Source: Paenibacillus sinopodophylli
GTDB lineage: Bacteria; Bacillota; Bacilli; Paenibacillales; Paenibacillaceae
Direction of reading: 5' to 3'
Assembly (NCBI RefSeq): GCF_005930355.1
Contig: NZ_VDBO01000001.1
Span: 2,430,380 to 2,494,379, forward strand
Length of the DNA stretch: 64,000 nucleotides
In this document: piece by piece, positions 45,123 to 54,162 of the stretch
How the letters are laid out: each line of letters opens with the position of its first letter
Position numbering within the stretch: the stretch's first letter is position 1
Notes under the pieces: generated by a model
What the model was told of the DNA's origin: nothing
Seen by the model: only the letters and a program-made list of their open reading frames with translations
Databases searched by the model: none
Program-made: the position numbers and the translations under genes

Positions 45123-46864
45123 TCCGCATCCCCCATGATCATTTCGTCGATGGTGCTTCCTTGTGCAACCATTGGGTACACGTTCTCTTCCTTACGAACG
45201 ACGAACTCCACAACGGCTGGACCTGGATGACGGAGCGCTTCTTCCCATACCGCGCGCGCTTCTTCCTTGTTCGTTGCACGGAAGCCTTTCACGCCATAAG
45301 CCTCGGAGAGCTTAACGAAATCCGGGCTGCCGGAAAGATCAATATGGCTGTAACGATTATCGTAGATCAGCTCTTGCCATTGACGAACCATACCGAGCAC
45401 TTGGTTATTGATAATAACCACTTTAACCGGAATGTTGTTAATTGCGCAAATCGCAAGCTCCTGTGCACACATCTGCATCCCGCCGTCACCATTAATAGAA
45501 ACGACTACGCGATCCGGATTAGCCATTTGAGCACCAATTGCTGAAGGGAAACCGAAGCCCATTGTTCCAAGTCCGCCAGAAGTTACCCATGAACGCGGCT
45601 TATTGAATTTATAGAACTGTGCTGCCCACATTTGATGCTGGCCAACGTCAGTCGTTACAATCGCATCGCCGTTAGTCGTTTCATGAATGAGTTCAACTAC
45701 CCATTGCGGCTTGAGCTCAACATCCGAATCCTTATATCTGAACGGATATTGCTCACTGGATGCTTTAAGCTTGGCACGCCAGTCATCTGCTTTGTCCGCA
45801 CGTTTAGCTAGCTTGTTCACAATCTCCAACACGGTTTTCACGTCTCCAACAATTGGAATATCCGTCGGTACGTTTTTACCGATTTCCGCAGGATCAATAT
45901 CAATATGAACGATTTTCGCCAGTGGTGCGAAGCCATCTAGCTTACCAGTTACCCTGTCGTCGAAGCGTGCGCCAATATTAATCAGCAGGTCCGAGCTTTG
46001 AATGGCCTTGTTAGCCGTGTAAGTTCCATGCATGCCTGGCATGCCTAGAAACAGGTCATTGCCGCTTGGGAATGCTCCAAGACCAAGCAATGTCGTCGTA
46101 ATTGGAATTTGTGTTTTCGTTGCAAATTCAAACAACTGTTCATGACCGCCTGAGTATACAACGCCGCCGCCAGCCAAGATAAGCGGACGCTCTGCCTGTT
46201 CAATCGCTTTAATAAGCTTATCCACTTGATTCTTATTAGGCGATACAGTTGGATTATAGCCGCGAATGTTCACTTCAGTAACTGGCTTGAACAACGTTTT
46301 CGCTGCCGATATGTCTTTCGGTATGTCAATCAATACAGGACCCTTGCGGCCCGTATTGGCAATATGGAAGGCTTCATGAATAATACGCGGTAGATCTTCA
46401 ACATCACGCACCAAGTAGCTATGTTTCGTAATCGGCATCGTGATGCCTGTAATGTCCGCTTCTTGGAAAGCATCGCTTCCAATCAAGCTGGAGATGACAT
46501 TGCCCGTAATGACAACCATAGGCACTGAATCCATATACGCTGTTGCAATTCCTGTAACAAGGTTTGTTGCCCCTGGGCCGGAAGTTGCAATACATACGCC
46601 TACTTTACCACTTGCGCGTGCGTAACCATCAGCTGCGTGAATGGCTCCTTGCTCGTGACGCGTAAGCAAATGATTGAAATCGGGGTTACCGTGCATCGCA
46701 TCATAGATGTACAACACTGCTCCGCCGGGATAGCCGAAGACACAATCTACATCCTCAAGCAATAGACTTCTTAGCAAAATTTCCGAACCCGTTATGACCT
46801 CAGGCTTCGAGAGCCTTTCCTTCAATTCCTCTTTTGACTTCAGTGTTGCATCTTGCGTTACCAT
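45119..46864 (-). CDS. ilvB: Acetolactate synthase large subunit
   Basis: 581 residues. Thiamine-diphosphate-dependent enzyme with GYPGGAVLYIYDAM, the catalytic Glu region RHEQGAIHAADGYARASG, an FAD-linked central domain and the ThDP motif VVSINGDGGMQMCAQELAICAINNIPV. It forms acetolactate from pyruvate, the first common step to valine, leucine and isoleucine. First gene of the ilv-leu operon; a T-box leader lies upstream. Confidence 0.97.
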   Translation of the reverse strand: MVTQDATLKSKEELKERLSKPEVITGSEILLRSLLLEDVDCVFGYPGGAVLYIYDAMHGNPDFNHLLTRHEQGAIHAADGYARASGKVGVCIATSGPGATNLVTGIATAYMDSVPMVVITGNVISSLIGSDAFQEADITGITMPITKHSYLVRDVEDLPRIIHEAFHIANTGRKGPVLIDIPKDISAAKTLFKPVTEVNIRGYNPTVSPNKNQVDKLIKAIEQAERPLILAGGGVVYSGGHEQLFEFATKTQIPITTTLLGLGAFPSGNDLFLGMPGMHGTYTANKAIQSSDLLINIGARFDDRVTGKLDGFAPLAKIVHIDIDPAEIGKNVPTDIPIVGDVKTVLEIVNKLAKRADKADDWRAKLKASSEQYPFRYKDSDVELKPQWVVELIHETTNGDAIVTTDVGQHQMWAAQFYKFNKPRSWVTSGGLGTMGFGFPSAIGAQMANPDRVVVSINGDGGMQMCAQELAICAINNIPVKVVIINNQVLGMVRQWQELIYDNRYSHIDLSGSPDFVKLSEAYGVKGFRATNKEEARAVWEEALRHPGPAVVEFVVRKEENVYPMVAQGSTIDEMIMGDAE

Positions 46865-46884
46865 CAGTCATCCTCCTCTCAGAA

Positions 46885-47094
46885 AAAACAAAAAAACCTT
46901 TCGCTCCTCATGCTTCAAACGAAGCTACGAGGGACGAAAGGTATATCTTCCGTGGTACCACCCAAATTTGTTATACCTCTCTCGACGTATAACCTCCACA
47001 AGTAAGAACGTCGTGCACATACGTTCATACTATTGGCACTTTAACGCTTGCCCTGCGATTCCCCCTATTAGGCAACAGCTTTCTTTGTTGCTTT
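46885..47094 (-). promoter_or_regulatory. T-box leader of the ilv-leu operon with terminator
   Basis: On the minus strand the T-box core TGGGTGGTACCACGG is at 46950-46964, followed by a terminator hairpin (ACCTTTCGTCCCTC ... GAGGAGCGAAAGGT, T-run at 46889-46942). Upstream, GTTATAC/GTATAAC and GAACGT/ACGTTC hairpins may be Stem III and part of Stem II. Uncharged tRNA should favour antitermination. The specifier triplet could not be fixed: only about 130 nt lie between the T-box and the preceding reading frame. Confidence 0.9.
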
Positions 47095-47352
47095 TCAAGG
47101 AAACAGCTCCGAGGTGAGCTCGTAGAAAAGGGATTTTGGCGATGGTTGCAGCTGATCCATCCGCTCTCTGTTCAAAAGGGCCCTAAGCACTTCGTCCTCA
47201 TCAATGCTGATTGTGTATGTACCACATGGTGCGTACACCGGTACGTGGTAGATAAGACTTTCTTTATTATATGCCGTGAATGAGCGTTCGTCAAGAACCT
47301 TAACAACTCTTCCTGCAAAAAGTAACCGGCGCATGAAAGAGCGATACCACAT
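47095..47352 (-). CDS. Hypothetical protein
   Basis: About 85 residues from an ATG at 47352 (GGGGG 11 nt upstream); a longer frame to 47427 would overlap the divergent GNAT start. The product (RRLLFAGRVVKVLDERSF, YHVPVYAPCGTYTISIDEDE) looks like an ordinary small alpha/beta protein. It ends at the start of the T-box leader and could even share its transcript. No family recognised; existence uncertain. Confidence 0.42.
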   Translation of the reverse strand: MWYRSFMRRLLFAGRVVKVLDERSFTAYNKESLIYHVPVYAPCGTYTISIDEDEVLRALLNRERMDQLQPSPKSLFYELTSELFP

Positions 47353-47419
47353 ATAGTAGTGTAGCCCCCAAACGGCAAACTCATGCAGCGCCCGCGTCCA
47401 CAAGCGCAGCAGAAATGGA

Positions 47420-47881
47420 ATGATCATTATGATTAGATTTTACGAGCCTAGACTGGATGAAGCTGAAGTCGTTCGTCTCATTAAAAACGAGCTTATTCCA
47501 TTATCCCATACGGTCCATCAGCATGATGCGCAGACCATACGCGAGCTCCCTAAAAGGTTTCGCCGTGGTGTTGCTTATGTAGCCTCTTTGTCCAAAAAAA
47601 GCCCGCCAATATCCTTCATCCATTTCGAAGTGATGGGCGAAGTGCTTTATTTGGATATGATGGTTACTCATCCTGACCATCGCAATCGGCAATGGGGACG
47701 TAAGCTAATCATGGAAAGTGAGGCATACGGCAGAGCACAGAGCTGCACTATTGCAAGGTTGTTTGTGGATCAAGTCAATGGCAAAGCCCATCAGCTCTAC
47801 ACGAAGCTGGGCTACCAGACTGTCCGCTACTACCCTGAACTGCGCTGCTACGAGATGCTCAAGCCGCTTGCCCCGTTTTGA
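47420..47881 (+). CDS. GNAT-family N-acetyltransferase
   Basis: 153 residues (ATGs at 47420 and 47429; ribosome site weak). The acetyl-CoA-binding motif A region LDMMVTHPDHRNRQWGRKLIMESEAYGR and the C-terminal LYTKLGYQTVRYYPELRCYEM are typical of GNAT enzymes. Substrate not known. Confidence 0.85.
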   Translation: MIIMIRFYEPRLDEAEVVRLIKNELIPLSHTVHQHDAQTIRELPKRFRRGVAYVASLSKKSPPISFIHFEVMGEVLYLDMMVTHPDHRNRQWGRKLIMESEAYGRAQSCTIARLFVDQVNGKAHQLYTKLGYQTVRYYPELRCYEMLKPLAPF

Positions 47882-47896
47882 TTGCTCAATCAGCCT

Positions 47897-48259
47897 TTAA
47901 TACCCGTTATAACCTTGGTTGCCGTAGCCATAGCCGTAACCGCCGCCACCACTACCACAGCCGCATTGATTAAAATTATTGTTGCAGCAACCTCCACCAC
48001 CGTAACCGCCGCCAAATCCACCGCCGAAGCCTCCGCCTAGAAATGGAAGTGTACCGATTGCAAGAAGGTCAAACAATACGAGCGGCAGAATCGCATTCGT
48101 TTGTACGACCTTGCCCTTGTCCTTCTTCAGCGGAGCAACGATGAGTTTATTCTGATGAACCCGAACGAGCTTGCCAGTTACGACAGATCCGTCAGGACGT
48201 ACAGCATAAATGGATTTGCCGATCAGCTTCCTAACCTGCTGCTTGGAAACATTATTCAT
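47897..48259 (-). CDS. Glycine/tyrosine-rich small protein (spore-coat-like)
   Basis: 120 residues. The N-terminal half is a compact basic domain (QQVRKLIGKSIYAVRPDGSVVTGKLVRVHQNKLIV) like those of small Bacillus spore-coat/cortex proteins. The C-terminal half is GGGFGGGFGGGYGGGGCC followed by Asn/Cys and Gly/Tyr repeats. Gly-Tyr-Cys-rich tails are common in cross-linked coat proteins; this assignment is by composition only. Confidence 0.75.
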   Translation of the reverse strand: MNNVSKQQVRKLIGKSIYAVRPDGSVVTGKLVRVHQNKLIVAPLKKDKGKVVQTNAILPLVLFDLLAIGTLPFLGGGFGGGFGGGYGGGGCCNNNFNQCGCGSGGGGYGYGYGNQGYNGY

Positions 48260-48403
48260 GCATAATCCCTCCTTTCCCTTTGTTATATAACCTATTCAAG
48301 GAAAGGCGCATCCGTCTGTTTGTTTGTCCTCTGCACCAATAAATGTGCTTATCTGCATGGACGCAGCTTAGTATAAGCTTCTGGCACCGCTGCCCCAAAA
48401 TAC

Positions 48404-48452
48404 AAAAAGGGCTCTCCGAACTCACCATGTAAGTGAGACGGACAGCCCTTGT
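48404..48452 (-). terminator. Terminator after rplT
   Basis: AAGGGCTGTCCG ... CGGAGAGCCCTT with an inner CTCAC/GTGAG stem, then TTTTTG on the minus strand. Confidence 0.9.
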
Positions 48453-48465
48453 ATGTGATTAACAC

Positions 48466-48825
48466 CTAAGCGTTAATTTTTTCTTTCGCAATACCTGCAA
48501 GTGAGTTGAACGAAGTGATATCGTTAACAGCCAGGTCAGCAAGAATTTTGCGGTTAACTTCTACGCCCGCAAGCTTCAAGCCGTGCATGAATTTGTTGTA
48601 TGAAAGTCCGTTAATACGTGCTGCCGCGTTAATACGAACGATCCACAGTCTGCGGATGTCACGTTTTTTGTTGCGACGGTCACGGTATGCGTACATAAGT
48701 GACTTACCAACTTGCTCCTTCGCTGTTTTAAACAGACGATGTTTCGAACCGAAATAACCTTTAGCTAGCTTTAGAATTCTTTTGCGACGACGAGTGCGGA
48801 CAAATCCGCCTTTGACTCTTGCCAT
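48466..48825 (-). CDS. rplT: Ribosomal protein L20
   Basis: 119 residues: [31 protein letters not shown] and [27 protein letters not shown] are diagnostic. L20 also represses its own operon in Bacillus by binding the infC leader. Last gene of infC-rpmI-rplT, with a terminator after it. Confidence 0.98.
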   Translation of the reverse strand: MARVKGGFVRTRRRKRILKLAKGYFGSKHRLFKTAKEQVGKSLMYAYRDRRNKKRDIRRLWIVRINAAARINGLSYNKFMHGLKLAGVEVNRKILADLAVNDITSFNSLAGIAKEKINA

Positions 48826-48875
48826 GAATGGAAACCTCCTGTAGGTTGAATTAGCTTATTTGTTGTTGCTTATTA

Positions 48876-49073
48876 TTACAAGTTGGAAAGGCCTTGCTTC
48901 AAACGACGAACGTCGCCAGCAGCCATAAGCGGTTGGCCAGCAAGCACGCGTTTTTGACGACCGGATTTGTGTGAAAGCAAGTGGTTACGGTAAGCTTTGT
49001 AACGTTTTACTTTACCAGTTCCAGTAATTTTAAAGCGGTCTTTCAGACTGCTGTGAGTTTTCATCTTAGGCAT
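48876..49073 (-). CDS. rpmI: Ribosomal protein L35
   Basis: 65 residues beginning MPKMKTHSSLKDRFKITGTG and ending in DVRRLKQGLSNL, the complete small basic L35 of the large subunit. Middle gene of the infC operon. Confidence 0.98.
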   Translation of the reverse strand: MPKMKTHSSLKDRFKITGTGKVKRYKAYRNHLLSHKSGRQKRVLAGQPLMAAGDVRRLKQGLSNL

Positions 49074-49107
49074 ATCAGTTATCCTCCTTAAGGTTCTTCA
49101 TCAGTTG

Positions 49108-49623
49108 TTAGCTGTTGGTTTTGGGTGCCAAAATCATAATCATGCTCCGGCCTTCCAGCTTAGGAGCGCGCTCAACGCTGCATAATTCGGCAACCTCTTT
49201 AGAAAGTCGATCCAAAATCTTCTGTCCAAGAGAAGCATGTGCAATCTCACGGCCGCGGAAACGAACCGATGCTTTCACTTTATCGCCTTCACCCAGAAAC
49301 TTAATGACATTCCGGTATTTCGTTTGGTAGTCGTTCTCGTCAATGTTGGCACGGAACCAAACTTCTTTAAGATCAACGATCTTTTGGTTTTTACGAGCTT
49401 CTTTTTCTTTCTTCTGCTGCTCATAACGGAACTTTCCGTAGTCCATGATTCGGCATACCGGCGGCTTAGCCGTCGGTGCGACATTCACCAGGTCCAAGTT
49501 AAGCTCAACAGCTAGCTGCATAGCATCACGAATCGATTTAATACCGATTTGCTCGCCTTCAGCGCCTACTAAACGTACTTCTCTGGCCCGGATCTCATCA
49601 TTGATTTGATGTTCTCTGCTAAT
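49108..49623 (-). CDS. infC: Translation initiation factor IF-3 (ATT start)
   Basis: 171 residues from an ATT codon at 49621-49623, 6 nt after GGAGGTGG; the first in-frame ATG (49521) would remove the N-terminal domain and has no site. The sequence begins ISREHQINDEIRAREVRLVG and contains RIMDYGKFRYEQQKKEKEARK and VKASVRFRGREIAHASLG. An AUU start is the known autoregulatory start of infC in many bacteria, discriminated against by IF-3 itself. L20 leader upstream. Confidence 0.97.
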   Translation of the reverse strand: MSREHQINDEIRAREVRLVGAEGEQIGIKSIRDAMQLAVELNLDLVNVAPTAKPPVCRIMDYGKFRYEQQKKEKEARKNQKIVDLKEVWFRANIDENDYQTKYRNVIKFLGEGDKVKASVRFRGREIAHASLGQKILDRLSKEVAELCSVERAPKLEGRSMIMILAPKTNS

Positions 49624-49664
49624 AACGTGCCACCTCCAAAATTGTTTGTTTCATGTCTCCACAC

Positions 49665-49835
49665 AATAAAAAAATGCGGGTTCGCTCGAACCCGCATCTC
49701 ATAACCGTACATTTATGTCAGAGCATTATTTCGTTAGAAACAATGGAATGACTAATCGATTATCGCGAACCAGCCAGCCGTAGCCGAAAGGTGAGAAGCG
49801 GGTGCTTCTGCTTGTGCGTCATTAAGTTAGTTTAA
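49665..49835 (-). promoter_or_regulatory. L20-type leader of the infC operon with attenuator
   Basis: On the minus strand the leader has the conserved AGCAGAAGCACCCGCTTCTCACCTTTCGG region and, downstream, a terminator hairpin GATGCGGGTTCG-AGCG-CGAACCCGCATT with seven T (about 49668-49700). This matches the L20-controlled attenuation leader of Firmicutes, where L20 binding promotes termination. Confidence 0.88.
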
Positions 49836-49849
49836 AATGTTACCGTGTT

Positions 49850-49879
49850 ACTATACCATGCCTAGCGAAGTCATGTCAA
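49850..49879 (-). promoter_or_regulatory. Sigma-A promoter of the infC operon
   Basis: On the minus strand TTGACA (49874-49879), an 18-nt spacer and TATAGT (49850-49855), about 230 nt upstream of the infC start. Confidence 0.85.
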
Positions 49880-49924
49880 CAGCCTAACAGATCTTTCTGA
49901 ACGGGCTGCTTGCCCTCACTGCTG

Positions 49925-51160
49925 TTATTTACTTTGTACTTCTTCGATCCGAACAACACGAGTATGCTGTGTGTGGCTCCACGTTTTGTTGTTCTGAGTA
50001 AAGAAAGCGTAGAACGTAATTGGCCACCAAGAAATAAGGAAAAACGGCAGCGTAAGCAGATGAGCATACATTTTCCATGACTTCACGCCTTCCAGCATAA
50101 GCGCAATCGGGAACTGAATAATTCCGGCTATAGCTGCAATCCCAACCGTCCACCATGGCAGATAATTATACAGCGAATCGAGGTAGTTGGTCGTTGGTAT
50201 TGCTATATCTATCCACATAACCATCGTGAGAATAAATCCTAGCAGTGTATTGTAAACAGAGATCGTGTATATCGCCGAATCAAACTTTACGAAATTTCGT
50301 TCTTTGATGCTCGCCCACAATAGCGGGAAAAAGTAATTGCGAGCCACATTGAAATGTCCTTGCATCCAGCGCAACCGTTGTCTCGCAGACGCCTTGAACG
50401 TAACCGGCTTCTCATCATATACCTTAGCATCATAGTTCAATATTGGATAAACGCCGCGCTGTACACAGCGCATCGAGAACTCCAAATCCTCTACCAGGCT
50501 TGTTGCTCCCCAGCCCATTTCTTTAAGCAACGCGGACTCAAAGCACATGCCAGTGCCTCCAAGGAAATTGCTCATCTTAAGGTTTGTTCTGGATAGCTGC
50601 CACAAGCGGTTGCAGTACCAGTACGTAATGCCATATGCGGCAGTAACCCATGAATCTCCCGGATTCTTCGTATCCAAGTAACCTTGGATGACTTGATGTC
50701 CTTCACACAAATCATTATTCATAAGCTGCAGGAAATCTGGATTCACCAAATTATCGGCATCGAACATGACAACCGCATCATATTGACGCGGCATAGCCCA
50801 AAGCTCTTTGAGCATCCATTCAATCGCATACCCTTTACCGCGAAGAAGCTGATTCGTTCTCTCGCAGGCATGTACGCCCATACTACGGCTAATATCCGCT
50901 GTGGCATCTGTACAGTTATCACAAATGACAAATATATCGTATAGCTCTTCTGGATAGTCCATTTTCTTCAAATTTTCGATTAGCGCTCCGACTACTTGTT
51001 CTTCGTTGTGTGCAGCAACTAGAACCGCAAACGACTTTTGCGGCGCATGGTGCTTCCGGCTTTTGTTTTTCATTAGGCCGAAAATTGAAATACCGAACTG
51101 GTAAACCGCAAGCGACGCCATTACGATTTGAAACGCGATAAAAATAACACTTAGAACCAT
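49925..51160 (-). CDS. GT2 membrane glycosyltransferase
   Basis: 411 residues from the ATG at 51160 after AAGGGGG; the longer frame to 51322 has no site. An N-terminal hydrophobic helix is followed by a GT-A domain with LVAAHNEEQVVGALI, MFDADN (DxD-type metal site) and KASARQRLRWMQGH (QxxRW), then C-terminal membrane helices. QxxRW is characteristic of processive beta-glycosyltransferases; likely extracellular polysaccharide synthesis. No export partner is adjacent. Confidence 0.9.
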   Translation of the reverse strand: MVLSVIFIAFQIVMASLAVYQFGISIFGLMKNKSRKHHAPQKSFAVLVAAHNEEQVVGALIENLKKMDYPEELYDIFVICDNCTDATADISRSMGVHACERTNQLLRGKGYAIEWMLKELWAMPRQYDAVVMFDADNLVNPDFLQLMNNDLCEGHQVIQGYLDTKNPGDSWVTAAYGITYWYCNRLWQLSRTNLKMSNFLGGTGMCFESALLKEMGWGATSLVEDLEFSMRCVQRGVYPILNYDAKVYDEKPVTFKASARQRLRWMQGHFNVARNYFFPLLWASIKERNFVKFDSAIYTISVYNTLLGFILTMVMWIDIAIPTTNYLDSLYNYLPWWTVGIAAIAGIIQFPIALMLEGVKSWKMYAHLLTLPFFLISWWPITFYAFFTQNNKTWSHTQHTRVVRIEEVQSK

Positions 51161-51820
51161 GCGATACTGCCCCCTTGAGACCCCATTTTTTTGCTTTTTT
51201 TCAGCAATCACTCGTAACTGCCGCAAGCTTTTTATTATATATTTTCTCTTTGTGTAGGAGTGTCTCTCTGTAAACACTCTAGAACCTTTATTGATTCTCC
51301 ACAGAAACAACTTCTTTGTCAAAAGTTGAATTTGTCTCCATTAGGCTTAATCTCGGCAGAAAAACGCTTGCATAGCATACCAATGCTTGCATTACCTCCT
51401 TTTACGGCGATTCAGCCTTATTTTCAACCATTTGCTAACTTTTTAGCACTAACGTCCTTATTTACGATGAAAGTCATGAAAATGTTTCCGGAAATTCGCA
51501 CTGGACGATGTGACGAACAGGTGAACTGACTCTGTAAAATGACATCTTTCGCGCTTTCGACAAGTTCTGCTGCAGCACTCGGATATACGTCCATTACAGT
51601 TTTACCAACAACTGCACATTATTAAACAGCGAACGGTCATCAATATTAATATCTTTTAATTAAATGCCGTTTTCCGATGCTCGCAGCATCTCTTGGTATC
51701 TATTCAGTTAGGCACACAAATAGCTATTAAAATGATATAATACTTACTTATCTTTAATAATGGGACAAGAAATAGTTTACGCTGGTCTTACAAAAACATG
51801 ATAAAATTAAATTTATCTAA
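51161..51820. other. Gene-poor AT-rich region
   Basis: About 660 nt of AT-rich sequence. It should contain the glycosyltransferase promoter, but I see no convincing gene. Short plus-strand reading frames (51260-51529) lack ribosome sites and recognisable composition. Confidence 0.6.
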
Positions 51821-51821
51821 G

Positions 51822-52020
51822 CGTAAGTGGCTGAAGCCGCCCTCTCGCGGCTATGCTCACGTTTCGCGTAGACGTATAAAGAAAGTCTGTGCAAATTCAT
51901 ATACTTTCCTATGCGTTAGGCGAAAACGCCTTCGGCGTCCTTTAGACGCTGAAGGAACTTTGACGATGAAATATAAGCCCTTTATAAGCTAACAAACTTA
52001 TAAGTTCTTATATTTTAAGA
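51822..52020 (+). repeat. Divergent repeat-family element(s)
   Basis: 51822-51915 shares the order of the 100-nt repeat: GTGGCTGAAGCCGCC, CGCGGC, CACGTTTCGCG, then GAAAGT ... ACTTTCCTATGCG. Directly after it, 51915-52020 has GGCGAAAACGCC TTCGGCGTCC followed by a long hairpin AAATATAAG ... CTTATATTT around TTATAAG/CTTATAA. It may be a second, more divergent unit in tandem. It overlaps no gene. Confidence 0.5.
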
Positions 52021-52065
52021 AATGCACCATTTAAAGTAAGCCACCGATAGAGGAGGATAACAGCG

Positions 52066-52638
52066 ATGGAACGAATGATAGGCTGGCTGAAAACAAGTGA
52101 GCAAAGAATGCTGATTTGGGCAAATCGGAGACCTTCTGGGGGGAAACGACATCGACTCCTGGGCAAATGGCTCAGTACCGTTACACATATGGGCGGCGCA
52201 ACATTCACTCTCGCAACCGCTTTACTATATGCAATACTCGCACCTGCCCCTTGGAGCCTTACGGGCTGGCAATGCTTGACTGCTGTCGTTATTAGTCACT
52301 TGCCGGTTGCTGTCGTGAAAAGAAAATTCAAGCGCCTTCGACCCTATCAGGCACTGCCTGATGTCAATACGGGACATAACCCGCTTGTGGACTCATCCTT
52401 CCCGTCTGGCCATACGACCGCTATTTTTGCTTGGCTCGTCCCCATTCTGCTGACCAGCGGGGTCTGGCTAGCCATCTTAGTGCCAATAGCGATTGTTATA
52501 GGCGTTTCCGTGGGATGGTCGCGAATGTATCTTGGACTGCACTATCCATCCGATGTTGCGGCAGGTGCCCTTATCGGCACCGTAACCGCATTAGCCGTCA
52601 ATTACTCGTGGATAGGCTCCGCTATCGGAGTTAATTAA
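52066..52638 (+). CDS. PAP2-family phosphatase
   Basis: 190 residues. The PAP2 signature runs in order: KRKFKRLRP (KxxxxxxRP), SSFPSGHTTAIF (PSGH) and SRMYLGLHYPSDVAAG (SRxxxxxHxxxD), between hydrophobic helices. Such membrane enzymes dephosphorylate undecaprenyl pyrophosphate or phosphatidic acid/glycerophosphates; the substrate is not settled here. It overlaps the convergent trmB by 4 nt. Confidence 0.93.
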   Translation: MERMIGWLKTSEQRMLIWANRRPSGGKRHRLLGKWLSTVTHMGGATFTLATALLYAILAPAPWSLTGWQCLTAVVISHLPVAVVKRKFKRLRPYQALPDVNTGHNPLVDSSFPSGHTTAIFAWLVPILLTSGVWLAILVPIAIVIGVSVGWSRMYLGLHYPSDVAAGALIGTVTALAVNYSWIGSAIGVN

Positions 52639-53402
52639 TGGTTGTCCTCACCTTGGTCCTCTGCATCTGCGTGAATAGCTTCTGCTTCTTCTTTAAGTGA
52701 CTTCTCCTGCTTCGCCGTGCGGTGCTTCTGGAGCGCTTCAGAGCCGATAACAGCTTCGACCCGATAAATGTTTTGTCCTTTTTCCATGAACTTCATTTCA
52801 TATTCTGTAAACACAAGGTCCTCTCGGGGGCCTTCTTTATGTAGATGAAGTGAAATATTACGCATGATCAGCTCCATCTCCGCAAAGCTGTTCAAAGAAA
52901 ATTCAAACAACGACTGTGAATCCGTCTTGAAGTGGATGTCGCCGCGCTCGTTCAACAGCTCAATATATTTGGCAACCAGTCTAGGATGCGTAAGTCTTCG
53001 GCGTGCATGCTTGGCTTTTGGCCAAGGATCGCTGAAATTAAGGTGAACGCGTTCGATCTCACCTGGCGCGAACATCGTTTCGATGCCTTCAATATTCGCT
53101 CGCAGCAATGCGAGATTCGGCGGATGCGACTCCCCTTTCTGCTCCCAAGCGATGCGAGCTTTGTCACTCGCTCTGCGCAGCAGCTCATCATACATGTCGA
53201 CGCCGATAAAGTTAATATGCGGGTAACGAACACTCATCTGACTAATAAAGCGCCCTTTCCCCATCCCAAGCTCCACGTATATTGGCTGATCATTCCCAAA
53301 AAATTCATGCCACTTTCCTTTGTGCGGCGCAGCATCAAGCACTACCAGTTCTGGCTGTCCTTCAAGACTTTCACGAATTCCTTTTCTTCCTCTTAAACGC
53401 AT
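52635..53402 (-). CDS. trmB: tRNA (guanine-N7-)-methyltransferase
   Basis: 255 residues from the ATG at 53402 after GGAGG. SAM-binding VELGMGKGRFISQM, then the signature FSDPWPKAKHARRRLTHPRLVAKYI. It methylates G46 of tRNA. The C-terminal extension is acidic and longer than usual (EEAEAIHADAEDQGEDNH). Confidence 0.96.
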   Translation of the reverse strand: MRLRGRKGIRESLEGQPELVVLDAAPHKGKWHEFFGNDQPIYVELGMGKGRFISQMSVRYPHINFIGVDMYDELLRRASDKARIAWEQKGESHPPNLALLRANIEGIETMFAPGEIERVHLNFSDPWPKAKHARRRLTHPRLVAKYIELLNERGDIHFKTDSQSLFEFSLNSFAEMELIMRNISLHLHKEGPREDLVFTEYEMKFMEKGQNIYRVEAVIGSEALQKHRTAKQEKSLKEEAEAIHADAEDQGEDNH

Positions 53403-53511
53403 ATGCAGTGATTCCTCCATTTATCGTAGACGATGCAACGAATAGACTATTCCTTATTGTGCCGAACAAATTGAGCAATGTAAAGAGGATTAGCGAAAGA
53501 GTCAGCTGTCA

Positions 53512-53613
53512 ATGTGAAACGGCTGTTGCCGCTTTGGCGGCGAGGCGCGTTTCATTCCGAGAAATATAGACAAAGGATGGCGAAATCATATTCTTTCTTA
53601 TATTTCCATAGAA
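53512..53613 (+). repeat. Dispersed two-hairpin repeat, copy 2
   Basis: Close match to 536-636: GTGAAACGGCTGT, then CGCGTTTCATTCCGAGAAATATAGA, then TATTTCCATAGAAAAAA. It ends in the A-run that is the T-tract of a minus-strand terminator (53606-53650), the same junction as in copy 1. Confidence 0.75.
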
Positions 53614-53650
53614 AAAAGCCGAAGTCCATCACTGGACGTTCGGCTTCCCA
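53606..53650 (-). terminator. Terminator after the small minus-strand gene
   Basis: AAGCCGAACGTCCA ... TGGACTTCGGCTT stem followed by TTTTTC on the minus strand. Confidence 0.88.
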
Positions 53651-53671
53651 TTAATAAACGCTCTAACCCTC

Positions 53672-53881
53672 TTACAGCAGCAGTTGGTAAGGAATCGGTC
53701 CATTCTCTTGCTGCTCGCGCTCGTAAGTATCGACAAGCACTTCATTAAGCTTCTTCCGTGCCGAAATTTCTACACCATGGTTATTATGAAAACGCACACC
53801 AGTAAGTGCCATCAATTCTTTTACCGTTAGTTCAACCGTTACAGTATCATCGCCGCGCAAAACTTTGGATACAGTGTTCAT
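53672..53881 (-). CDS. Small hypothetical protein
   Basis: 69 residues, MNTVSKVLRGDDTVTVELTVKELMALTG..., acidic/basic mix with a C-terminal NGPIPYQLLL. It has its own terminator. No family recognised. Confidence 0.65.
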   Translation of the reverse strand: MNTVSKVLRGDDTVTVELTVKELMALTGVRFHNNHGVEISARKKLNEVLVDTYEREQQENGPIPYQLLL

Positions 53882-54162
53882 CTCTAATCACCTCATCGAT
53901 TTATTGTAAGAGTATTTCCATTTAATCGACGTTTCATGAATACAAGTTCAAATGGGTTATGTTAGGTTTATTTGTTGTTATGTCGCACTTTTAATATAAC
54001 ACTTCATGTAAGGTTACGCAAGCCCAATTTGAACCATTCTAAAAATAATTTCCAATTAAAGCGGTTTCCGAACATTCAAGGCTGTGCTTCATAACAACGA
54101 TGGCTTTTCCACTCATTTTTCGTTAAAATATAGGGTGTATGTCTTGAAAGTAGGGGAAAACG

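Noticed and set aside
51260..51529. Plus-strand 89-codon frame
   Set aside because: No ribosome binding site and no recognisable composition.
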